Below are positions 16,645 to 28,809 of a DNA stretch of 64,000 nucleotides, in pieces. The position numbers were made by a program, and so were the translations under genes. The stretch is from Ecdyonurus torrentis. Lineage: Eukaryota; Arthropoda; Insecta; Ephemeroptera; Heptageniidae. The first letter of the stretch is position 1. The number at the start of each line of letters is the position of its first letter. The stretch is taken from assembly GCA_949318235.1 (NCBI GenBank), contig OX439137.1:15646350-15710349 (forward strand), in the 5' to 3' direction. Under the pieces are notes generated by a model that saw nothing but the letters and a program-made list of their open reading frames with translations, was not told the origin of the DNA and did no database searches.

Positions 16645-17336
16645 TTTAAATGAGATATGAATATTAATTCCAATGAAAAAAAATAAACAAAATGATTTTA
16701 AATAATAATCATATCTAAAAATAATTTATAATTTCATTTTAAATAAATAGTTTTAACTGTGATTTCACATTATTTTACGTCATATATTTTTCCACTCTCA
16801 TCATAACTAAAGTAACAAAGGAACTGATGATATATAATTAAAATAACGTTGAAAGGCCACATGTACATTTATTTAAATATGTAAAACATTTTTAACGCCT
16901 ACACTTCATTTCCAGCATCAAAATATTACACAATTCTCACCCACTGTAATATTTTATAAAGGTTATTTAAAGGTCAAATGTAGCTCGATGTTGAAATAAA
17001 ATTGTTTCAAATTACTAATATGAAATAATTATAATATAATATACATTTATACCACAAAAAAAATCATATTAAAGTTTTAGAAATTTGGTTATAAGCAAAA
17101 TAAATATAAGTTTCACATTAAAGTATCTTTGGACTATATACTTTCTTAATAATATTTTTATTCTTATTATAAAATAAAATAATAAAACAATTATTACGAA
17201 ATTGGAACAACGTAAATAATTATGCTATACAACAATTATACAACATAATATTTAGATGCAGCACATAAATCATAAACTACATTATGTTGCAATAAACACA
17301 AAATTTTGATTGAAAAACAACAACAAGTAAATAAAA

Positions 17337-17440
<104 letters not shown>

Positions 17441-18351
17441 AATTCCACCTTAAGTATTAAGTCTTTAATTTTGTCTGTGTTATAGGACCTAAAAATTCTC
17501 AACCTATATTATAAAAATTTAAAAACTATAAAGCTTAAAAAAAAAAAAAAAAAAAAAAAAAAAGTAGTAGTATCTAGGGTACGGCGATCTGATAATGGAT
17601 ATTATCTGTAGATCATAGGAACTTTTCGAGATACAGAGTGGAATCTATATCTTGAAGTGATAAGTGTACACTGCTGCTGTATAATTTTGATTAATTTTGC
17701 CTGATAAAATGTATAAATAATACATGACAGGAAAACAATAAATTTCCTTTAGGAAACGCTCTATAAAAAAAATAAAATACTGCATTTTTTAGGATTATTT
17801 TAACACTATAAAAATGGAGTTAAATTTAAACAAATAAAAAAGTTTCACTTTTCATAACAGACACACACACTGTTTTCTTATGTGCGTACAAGATGTATAT
17901 AATTTGATATTGTTTTTATTATTTTATGCTAACAATGAGTTAATTAAAATTGTAGCCCCCCTGCTTGTTGTATAAATACGTATTATATACAATATGCCCT
18001 GTGGTAGGCACGCACTATTACGTTGAAACACTACACCCCTTTTTTTCTCCCTCATCATCGACCTTGAGAAGAGATATGAAACAGCCCTTGTCGTCGTCTC
18101 GGCATCTCAATGACTTTTTGTGTACACGTGTTTGTATATGTGGAGAAAGAGACAGCGAGAGAGAGGGAGAAAGAGAGAGGTTACGTAATAATTTATATAT
18201 TTTAAAATATCCAAAGTTACATAATTGTCACCGTATGAATAGAATTGGTCACTAAATTAGCAAAAATAATAATACTTAATTATATATTAATAATTTATAT
18301 ATTTATTTTGATACAACAATGAAAATATTAATGCAGTCACTGTCCTCATTT

Positions 18352-18382
<31 letters not shown>

Positions 18383-18644
18383 TAGTCTTATTTTTTTACT
18401 AGCTTACTAGTAAATACTAATATGTGGCTAGTAACTTTTACATATTACTAATATATATATCTAGGACTTTACAACCATGGTTTCGATGGCATATATGTCG
18501 GGACATTATTGGGGGGGGGGGGGGGGGATAGCTCTTTAAGCCTGAGGTTATTTAATATATTTCAGGTCTTCCATATTGCAACCTCAAATCACAGATTTTT
18601 GTCATGCAACCTTACGTGTGTTCTTTTAATATAAAAAATGCATG

Positions 18645-18675
<31 letters not shown>

Positions 18676-19844
18676 GAGGTGGCAATATGGAATGTAGAGC
18701 TGACAATGTAATGAATTGTTAAAATCTAGAAGTTCTGATATTAATTCTGAAATTGAAGATTTTTAATAACACTTTTTTTTATAAAATATTGGATTTAGAA
18801 AGGTGAATTTAAATGTGGATCAAATTAAACTTCTCCGCAGTGTATATACTCCAAATTTATATTAAAAAATATATTACGAGATAAATGTGATGAAAATATC
18901 AAGTCCTTTGAGAATAATAAATATGCTCATTTTTTAGTGTATAAAAAAATTACAAAATAAATTACACTACTGCTTTTTTTTTTTAAACCAGTATAATAAA
19001 TTTATGAACATGTGACATAGATGTATGTTATAGAAACGGTATATTATATTTTGAGCATTTAATGTAAAGTAATAAAATTAAAATCTACGAAAAGGTTGAA
19101 TATATTTAATTAATATGAAGTTCTCAGTAGATTTATTTCATTTCAACTAATATAATAATTATGGAAAAGTTATTTACAAAAACAACAACCTAAACGTAAG
19201 CAGCAGATCTTTACCTACGAGTGTAATTAAATTTGAACTTATTTATATCAATTTTAAGGATACATAAATTTTCAAATTTTTTTTTTATTAGTGTTTCTTT
19301 ATGTAGGAAAAAGTTAGAAATGTGTTCGCAACTCTTTGGGAATAGAAGGGGGGAGAGCATGGATTCATAATTTTATTATTATTATTATTTAAGAAAGATA
19401 GGACACATATCCTACTTTTTCATAAAATATATATTACAAAGAAAAACTTTTTCGTTGAGGAATTCTTACGTTATGAAAAAGAAAATATTTTGCTCTAAAA
19501 TTTAAGATTAGAAAATATGTATAAACAATTTTATAATTCCTGTATTATCTATTTATATATAATAATAAAAAAAAAATGAGACCGACAATTTTATAGGAAT
19601 TAGCTCAAATTAGGAGGACAAAAAGTTTACTAACGAGTGCAAAACTTTTTCATTATCTTTTTTACTTTATTTATATTATAGCTTGAAGCAACGTGCCGAA
19701 AAAAAAAATCAGTGCGCTACATTTTGAAATTACCTTTTATTATAGGAAAAGAAAGAAAATGTTGTGCTTGTGTAACAAATTACACATGTTTGTTTCATGA
19801 AATGTCAAAGGCCACCAAACCCTGGGGATCTGAAATTATGATTT

Positions 19845-19955
<111 letters not shown>

Positions 19956-20691
19956 TCCCTGCCTTTTAGCCGCGACTATTTCGCTCCGTCGCTTCCATTT
20001 TCTCATCAACGAAAGTTGTTTTTTGTGAGCTGTTGTCTCCTTTTGTTTCTCGCAATTAATTCCAATGGCTTTCATTAAAAGGCATAAAGTTTAGTTTACT
20101 AGTATTTATTCATCAATTTCATTTATTATTACTTTTTCATTTTCCATGTATAGGTATTTTGATTCTACTGGAATGTTTTCAGTTAATATAAATTCTTTTT
20201 ACACAATTGATATGTTATGCACATCTAATTTTTATTTTCGAGAATAACGTTTTTGTATAAGTTTTATCATTGAATTTCTAAATTCAATGGTTTTATTCTC
20301 ATTATTATTCTTTTAGTAAGAAAATATGACTAAAATCTCACAAAAATATTATATGCTATGTAATAATTTTCAATATAATATATTGTATGTATTATTCCAA
20401 CTCTAAATCATAATTTTTTTTTGTAAAATTGTTATCTGAAAAACTGCATTTTGGCAATTTATGAAACTCATGAAGAATCTATCTTATTGAATCTTTTATA
20501 TTATTCATGCTATCGATAAAAAAAAAATCATTGATATTATGAATATCATTAAATTCCAATGATAATTCTATTTACTTAATATATTCATCTCATACGATTT
20601 TGTTATCACTTCTAAATTACTGTCCAATTTTATCCTCTTTTTTTTCACGTAAACTTTATGAATTTAAAAGTACCTTTCAATTTGTCTATAT

Positions 20692-20693
<2 letters not shown>

Positions 20694-20740
<47 letters not shown>
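20694..20740. repeat. (CT)n microsatellite
   Basis: About 47 bp of CT. Confidence 0.97.
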
Positions 20741-20742
<2 letters not shown>

Positions 20743-23490
20743 GTGGTGCTCTCATTTCTTAGTAACCATAGAAACAAGATGACATAATAATATACCTCAT
20801 CTCATCTCCGCAAAAAGCAGAGTGAATGTTATATATTCACATACACACATTCACAAACAAAACTCACAGTATACACTTTCTACTGTAAATATCACTTACA
20901 CCTTCAAGCTATATTTTCAAATATCAAAGTTCCTTTTCTATTCACGCAAAAACATTTATTATTGTTTCAAGCATATAAAAAAACTGTTTACGTACCGGAA
21001 TAATATAAAGTTTATCAATGAAAAGTAATTTATTTTACTGCCCTTTTTTGTGTGTGTTTTTCGTCACAATTTTTATATTGTTTGTAAAAGTTAGTAAAAT
21101 AACTTTTTTTCCTTACTTTATAGACAGATAAGTTTAGGTCAATTTTTATGTATTTATTTTTGTGTACGGATTGTAGTGAGGTGGTAAAATTATGACTTTT
21201 ATAAAATATAATCAATATGATAACTTCATTATTTAAATTTATTGTAATAATATTGATATTATAAATATATTCATAACAACGTTAAAATACGTTGATATAT
21301 TATTAATTCTACCATAAATTGAAACAACCCAATATTGAAATGATTTTAATAAGTGCTACTGCAAAGCAAGGTTAGGGGTATAACACGTATTTAAAGGATT
21401 TAAGTTTAAAAAAAATTATAGGAGTAAATTTGAAAATACATGGAACACATCGTATACTCTTCAGGACTTATATACAAATTTTAAATTACTATAAATATTG
21501 CTAAGAAATTGTTGTATTAAAAATTAATGAAATAATAATGGGGAAATATAAATACAACAATAATAATATATGGTCTGGGTTGATTTCATAGATTTACATA
21601 AGGATGAACCAAAAATCAAAATTAGAATTTCTTGTAGTACATTTCAGAATAGAAAAACATACTACCAAAATTTGATGGCTTCATTATAATCTAATATGAC
21701 TAAAGTGGGCGAAATATGTATAAATGTGTCCTACTAAAATTTGATGTATTATACGTGGATAGAAACGCATGTAGAATACAAACTTTATTCTTAGATTTTT
21801 TTATATGATAACTCTAGTTTAAAAATAATATATTACGCAAATTATCTTCAACTATAAACTGAAATGTTTCTTATTTACATAAATAACTTTCATAATGGTG
21901 TTTAAATCCATAATTGATATATATAATTTTTATTTTTGACCATTTTTATAGTCAAAAACATTTCAAGTATATTTTTGCATTTTTATATAGTAGATTTTTA
22001 GATTAAAATGATATATTACTAATATTTTATTACGATCTATGATCCTTACTTTTAAGTGATTATTTTATCGCTGATATTTTAATGATATAAGATATTGTAA
22101 TTATCCATAAGTATAATACGGCCATTTTAACTGATTTTCCTTTATAAAAAATTAAAATGAATATTTATAACTCATAAAATGGAAGTAAAAAGAAATGAAA
22201 TTGTTCCCGTTTTTACATTATTATTTATAAATTTTTATCACACTAATTTTCTGATCTTGATATTATATTGATGACGCTTACAAATTTTAAGCTGGAGTGT
22301 TTTAAAACTCCATGCACAGCATTTTTTTGATAAAAAGTATAGATTTCAATTTTTTATATTGAAAGAAGAAAAGAAAAAAATGAAAATGATGCTAAGAGCT
22401 TGATAATTAAATATTCTGTATGATTTTTTTTTTAAACATTAATGTTACTTTAAATCTTTTAAATTTAAAAGATTTATACGCAACGAAAAAAGTTTTTTTT
22501 TTATTTAAATAAAAGCTTTTGTGACTTTTCCTGCACTCTATTACGATTTGAATTTTATATGTGTTATGTATGAGAAGCGTTGCTTTTTATTCATCAGCTT
22601 TATTTTTAAGTTAAAAATGAATTCCATAAATATTAAATTTATCAAAAAGAAAATTTAAATTTCTATCTTTGTATATTCTTTTGACAATTTGAAAATTACT
22701 TAAAAATTAAATACGAAACATTAAAACTAAAAGTAATAAATTTTTAATAGAAGCAGATATAAAATAGTGTACAGATCGATATTACTTATACGATTCCAAT
22801 AGTCTTTATAACTTTTTTTTAAATACATATTAAAAATGAATTTTACTTATATCCTATGAGCCAAGGTGTTGAAAATATATTTGGACGCATGCCAAAGAAA
22901 TACAAAATACACCATAAAAACAGCTGAGAGGTCATTTTGTTTTTATAATAAACAAAATATCTCTTAATTGAAATATGAAAAATTAATTAATATATTTAAA
23001 TTAATCATAATGACCTTTTGACATTTATAAAAAAATTAATTAATAGTATTAACTTACCAAAATTAATGTTAAAACTGTATATATAGAGATGCAAGTTGGT
23101 TTATAATGTAAATTCAATGAAAATTTAATACACTTGTGTCATTATTTTTACAATAAAACTCGCTTTAAGTAAGACAAAAGAGACATACACCTGTCTCCGG
23201 ATGTTACAATCTCTCGTTTTTTTATGAGTAATAAAAAAAATCACTTGTATGCTCTACAAGTCTGCCTGACGTACATACCCCAGTATTTTGCAAGTAGTTT
23301 GGTGTACGTACTAAAGAGGGTAGCACCTTACTTTCATCATATGTATATTATATAACAAAAGTCTAAGTTTTGTGTTAATACATGATGCATATTTTATACA
23401 TTTTTCTTATTAAAAACTCTTTTTTATTTCAAAACTAACAAACAAAAACATTTATTTTAAGCATTTATAAAATTTTTGTAAATATTAAAT

Positions 23491-23491
<1 letters not shown>

Positions 23492-23538
<47 letters not shown>
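23492..23538. repeat. Poly(A) tract
   Basis: About 46 consecutive A residues, the longest homopolymer in this half of the window. No retrotransposon body was recognised next to it. Confidence 0.9.
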
Positions 23539-23540
<2 letters not shown>

Positions 23541-23999
23541 GAATCAATTGTACAGAAATTTTAATTATAACTTCATGGAAAATATTTCTGAGATATTATA
23601 CAATATTAAAAGAAATTTCGTATCATTAAATGCAATAAAAAAAAATAATAAAACTTCCAAGTTGTGAAAAATAGATCGATATTAAATCCCGGTGAAAAAT
23701 ACGAGAGCCCCTGTAAAGTATGCAGCCAGTTGGGTAGAAATACCACACTTGTTGCATATACGACAGGATACTGTGCTACGGGGAATAGAAGCAGTCCCTA
23801 TATTTGTTATTATATGGTAGAACGTTATTAATAGGTTAGGTAGGTAGGTTTTTAAGGTATTTTTCTGTAAGTTATATTAAAAATAACGTAACTTAAAATT
23901 ATTGGTAAATAAAGTTAAATTCTTTGTTTTTATTTATTTTATTCATTTCATAGGTTAAAAAAATAGCTTTAGACCAGGAAACAAACTCAAATCCCTATA

Positions 24000-24893
24000 A
24001 AAGTGGAAAAAAATTAGGACAAGTCTGAATTTTTCAGGGTTGGTAGAGACCATTGCCCCAAGCTTTCTACCAAAAGTTACCAAAAATTGCCCTTGAGCTT
24101 TTCCGGAAAAGAGGAAAAATCTGCTAAATCGTAACTAATGAAGATACCTTAAAAATTCAAACGGACTCTTGTTCCTTGGATCAAAATACGTGGGAAACAC
24201 ATATTTTCCAAAAAATTATGTCAACAGTAATGGCGGTAGACTTTTTCAAAGTCGTCACTTTACCACTTCAGCTATTTTCTCTACATTTTCACAATTTGTA
24301 TAAAAACTTGAAACTATAGACCATAATGATTAACACAGTTTATTGTAAAGAATGTAGGAAACAAAATGAGATATGATTTATTAAAATATTTCAATTTATA
24401 ACGGAGTTGTGCCCGGAAAAGCACAAGCGCCTATGGTTTGCGCAGCATGCTTTACCTATAGATTCTCCTGCTTTTCCGGGCATAACTCCGTTATAAATTG
24501 AGATATTTTAATAAATCATATCTCATTTTGTTTGTTACATTCTTTACAATAAGCTGTGTTAATTATTATGGTCTATAGTTTCAAGTTTTTATACAAAATG
24601 TGAAAATGTGGAGAAAATAGCTGAAGTGGTAAAGTGACGACTTTGGAAAATTCTACCGCCATTACTATTGACATAATTTTTTGGAAAATATGTGTTTCCA
24701 ATGTATTTTGATCCGAGGAACAAGAATCCGTTTGAATTTTTAAGGTATCTTCATTAGTTACGATTTAGCAGATTTTTCCGCTTTTCCGGAAAAGCTCAAG
24801 GGCAATTTTTGGTAACTTTTAGTAGAAAGCTTGGAGCAATGGTCCCTACCAACCCTGAAAAATTCAGACTTGTCCTAATTTTTTTCCACTTTT
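24000..24893. mobile_element. Large fold-back palindrome, about 0.9 kb
   Basis: Two arms of about 410-420 bp are near-perfect reverse complements around a short centre (about 24,430-24,465). The outer end AAAAAATTAGGACAAGTC is mirrored by GACTTGTCCTAATTTTTT, and the inner end TAACGGAGTTGTGCCCGG by CCGGGCATAACTCCGTTA. Only scattered differences separate the arms. No ORF of note. Probably a non-autonomous DNA transposon or a recent inverted duplication; no target duplication was evident. Confidence 0.85.
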
Positions 24894-24962
24894 TTTTATT
24901 TTTCTTGGCCTACTTTAAAATATAACCAAATGTATATACATCAGGTGTTCCATATATTGGAA

Positions 24963-25513
24963 ATTAAGATACGTATATTTAGATAGGTACAGTACAGAGA
25001 AACTCCGCTCCCAAAACCGTAAACAGCTTGTCAGCAACGTAACAACAGCATTCGTTGAGTAATTATATTAAAAATATTTATAATCAAGAGTTTTAATCAG
25101 GTAAATATCGCTAAATTATTATTTTACATATTATAAAAATTTATGAGGTAGCTTTTAATTTTTTATCACTTCAATTTACGATTTAGAAATATTGAATGAC
25201 TTCAGATTGCTGGTTTATCATCATGGAAAAAAGGAACATTTTTTTAAAAATAAAATTTCATTTAAATTTGATGGACTCTAAAATTCTAAATGCAATGTAA
25301 AATAAAAGTTGAAGAATTGAACTTTAACTATGTACCAATTACCATTAAATAAGGATCTAAATCATTGGAGACAATGTACGAAAGCTCTGAAATCACTTGA
25401 TTAACATTACAGGTATAGGAGCAGCCATTGTTTGGCAACGCAGAGGAGCACGGGGAAAAGAGGGGATATTATTTTCGCGGTATACTGTACCTATCTAATA
25501 TACGTATCTTAGA
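24963..25513. mobile_element. Inverted-repeat element, about 0.55 kb
   Basis: Terminal inverted repeats of about 30 bp: the left end contains AAGATACGTATATTTAGATA then GGTACAGTA, and the right end carries TACTGTACCTATCTAATATA then CGTATCTTA. The interior is unique, non-coding and not palindromic. It sits 70 bp from the fold-back element at 24.0-24.9 kb. Confidence 0.6.
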
Positions 25514-25514
25514 A

Positions 25515-27050
25515 AATATGGAAATAAAATTAAAAACTTCCACTGTGTAGCTTCATTTATTTATTGTCATATTAATTCAAAAATCAATTTTCAATGCTGT
25601 AACAAAACTGAGGTAGGAAAGTTTTTTTTTTCTTCTTCTTCTTCTTCTTCTTCTTACTGTTAGAATAAAAGTACTGGAATGATAAAATCAAAGGAACATT
25701 ATACTAACTTTTTATAATACATAATTACATTCCAAATTTAACAAATATACTGTAAACCTGCACCATACTTCAAAATTGTTTTATCTTTATAGCATCATAT
25801 GATAAAATATTTAAATAATCACATTTTTTCGTTAATATTTTTAAGTCGTATACATATATTTATTTTGAAAGTGTTTGTAATGTTTTATCTTTTATACACA
25901 AATGTAAATATTTTGTTTGTTTTTTCTATAAAATAATTGTTGTACTTAAAATTATTTTAATTTTAATTGTATTTATTCATTTATACCACAAAAGATGATG
26001 ATTATTATAATTTTATAGGTAGAATATATAAATTTAATTTTATAAGACAATAGAATTTTTAACTTACATATAAAATCTAATTTGTTTATAATAGAAAAAT
26101 AATAAAGTTTAACAAAGAAAATATTAGTACATTATACAAAAATTAGGTTATTAAAAAAAAAAGAAAGGAAATTAAGAAAAAAAAAAGTACTGTAATACAA
26201 GTATAGGATGATATACATACATTTTTTTTAAAGATAATAGTAATTTTGTTTAATTTTAAAACTTAATAGTACAATACATAGCACTTTTTTTTTTGTACAA
26301 TCTAAATACATAATAATAAAAAAAGAATAATTTGCTGAAATGTCTCTTTTTGTTCTATACAAATGAATAACAAAACAGACTTTATGATAAATACACAAAT
26401 TAGGGAGTGCGAGATAGTGAGCATTGAGCTCACAGGGACACTTTATAAAAGAGAAAATAAGTTGTAGCCAAAGCTGAAATATACATGTATGTGAATAATA
26501 AAGGTATATGTACTAGCCGCTGATAAATTATATACACATTTATTTCAGGATGTGAGTTAGAAATTATTTCTTCCTCACATTCTGTCTGCTGATAGAATTT
26601 ACAAATTAATCCTTATCTAATGAGAGTTATAATTATCATTTTGTTACAAATTAATTAGAGCAAAGTCAAGTTTTCCTTATTTATACAAATGAATAATAAA
26701 GCAATAAAAAGTATACTCTTGATTTTATAAAATTACAAGAGTGGAAATGACAGGTCACAAAATCAAGTGGTTTAATATTAAAATTCCTAAATGCAGCAGG
26801 GGAGGGGGGGGGGGGGTACATATGCTGCACAGGATGTATACTTATTTGTGGAATCATAGAGGTTACATGAGAGCAAATATCTCTTGCAAAAGAAAATGGC
26901 TCAAAAGTGTGTTCAGTTAAGTGCTTCAGTTAAGGTTGTCAGCTCTGTCCTTGGCATTTTGGTAACCAGGTAAGCATCATGACGCCATAATACCTTTGGT
27001 GTAGGCCAGGATTAAACCTTTTTCAGTATGGGCTTTTAGTGTATGATCTG
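25515..27050. other. Intergenic stretch downstream of BRCA2
   Basis: AT-rich, with a (TTC)n tract at about 25,622-25,654 and a G-run at about 26,803-26,817. No gene seen. Confidence 0.4.
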
Positions 27051-27059
27051 AGGCTTACC

Positions 27060-27385
27060 AGACCTCAGGCTCAACCCGTTATCACACTCTTCTGGGCTCG
27101 ACTACCAGATCTGTGCATTTTGGTACTTCTACAAAATTTACACTCACAATATTGAAACGTGTATTCTCAATGCTCCATACTATTGAAACACCTTCATTAT
27201 TCACCACGCCTGCTAATGGTATACCTGTGTACACTAGGCCTATTAAGATGTTTCAATAGAAGGCGCGCAAAAATAGTAGATATTTCAATAGTAAGGAGCG
27301 CAGAGAATACACGTTTCAATAGTGTGCACAAATTTAGCAGAAGTATCAACATGTTGCGTAGCCCTCTACTTGCGACACCTTCGGA
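27060..27385. mobile_element. Palindromic MITE, family G copy 1
   Basis: Imperfect inverted repeat. ATTTTGGTACTTCTAC and GAAACGTGTATTCTC in the left half are mirrored by GAGAATACACGTTTCAATAG and GCGTAGCCCTC in the right half. Related to 41,977-42,186. The 92-codon frame through it is not a gene. Confidence 0.6.
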
Positions 27386-27754
27386 TCTTTACATCAACTT
27401 CTTTTTACTCATAAAATATATTTACTACTGTCATTAAATTGCAGGAATGTTGACAATATAATTTAAATAATATTATAATGCATGACAAGTCAAGTAGGTG
27501 TTGTGAACACAGAATAGGCAACATTGCACTCTACTACTTTCAGTTTTTAACCACTTTTCTATTGAAATCAGCTTCCCCTTTCATTATGACTGTTATTTCA
27601 TGGATAAATGTAATAGCAACAATTTGTTATTATTCTTTGCGAAGACGTCATTGCTTGTTTAGAACTCAAACTGCATTATGATGATGCTACAGACCTATTT
27701 TACAAAAATCAAGAGTTTACTATATTTGCTAAATATACATAATAGAAAAATATA

Positions 27755-28809
27755 TTACTGACTTAAGCTCATAGGAGGACTGTTTACTTTCTCTTCATCA
27801 ACAATTCTAGTAGGTGGATGAAAAGTTTGCACTAAAACCTTCGGTAACAGAGGAATAGGTAATGGAGAAATAGGAGGAGGTTCTCCATACCTAGCTAAGG
27901 CACTCATACGTTTTTCTACATCTTTACCTGGCATCTTTTCTACCTGAACTTTTTGTGCAATAGGAGTTAAACATTTCTTTAAGTTTTTAATTGTAATATC
28001 AGGATCTAAAGTAGCTCGTAAATTTTGTAAAGCAACTTTTAAGTAATTTTCATTTGGATCTCTTGAAAATTGACTATATTCACTTGCTTGTAGACATGGT
28101 AATGCAGCATAATTACTTGATAAATTTTTTTTAATACCTTTTCTCCACTGTAGATTAATAGCAGAAATACTAACACCAGGTATAAGTAATTGTGATAGTC
28201 CTTGTGAATCAATACCACCCCAAAAACAAATAATAACTTGATAACCAGTAGCGTCACATAACGTAACTAATTGTAAATTATTATTTTGAATTGGATCAAT
28301 ACTAGATACAACACCTACTAAATCTATTTCATTAAATATGGGTTTAAAATTAGTATCATCTAATATAGAAATAGGTGTAACACGTCTTATTAATGATTTA
28401 TGTAATTCAATAGGACATGCATCAATAATTTTAGTATTTTTAATTGAATTGATACATAATTCACCATTTCTACGACCTGCTGCTGTACTATTATATATTT
28501 TAATTACAATATTTTCAGTTTTTACTAATTTTATAATATCTGGATTACATCTCCAGATAGTTAAGATTGCAGAAGGTTCACATACACCTACAGGTACTAA
28601 TCTTAACTTTAGTAACATACTGACAGAACGTTCATTTAGTTCTGATTTCATACGTTCACGTATTCTGTCTTCAAGACATCGTGACCAACGTTCCTGTTCC
28701 TCACGACTGTATTCTGAAGCAAGGTCACGTTGACTTATGGTTAAGGATGTGTGAAGGTCAGGGTCAGATTCCAATGCTAAGCAAAGTGTTTCTCCATCAC
28801 GTAAGTCAC
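27755..28809 (-). CDS. BRCA2: BRCA2 last exon: tower end, OB2/OB3 and C-terminal tail
   Basis: Acceptor TATTCTAG at 28,810; the exon starts in phase 2, exactly completing the single G left by the previous exon; TAA stop at 27,757-27,755. The first ~60 residues (LRDGETLCLALESD, then SREEQERW) align with the human BRCA2 tower region (L-Q-D-G-A-E-L and the S-E-E-Q-L-R-A-L block). Next come the OB2 return strand (SAILTIWRCNPDI, compare human V-I-L-S-I-W-R-P) and OB3 (FNEIDLVGVV, GYQVIICFWGG, AINLQWRKGI, compare human S-E-V-D-L-I-G-F-V and A-S-N-L-Q-W-R). A proline-rich tail follows (PPISPLPIPLLPKV) and the protein stops shortly after V-N-S-P-P-M, the counterpart of human L-N-S-P-Q-M around Ser3291. 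Confidence 0.95.

Noticed and set aside
15990..16649. 219-codon plus-strand frame of S-F-V-R/S-F-I-H repeats, and matching R-T-N-E frames on the minus strand
   Set aside because: Pure translation of the tetranucleotide satellite; a 4-bp unit without stops is open in every frame. Flanking residues show no domain.
27159..27681. Plus-strand frames of 92 and 67 codons downstream of BRCA2
   Set aside because: The first lies inside palindromic family G; the second has no domain or splice context.
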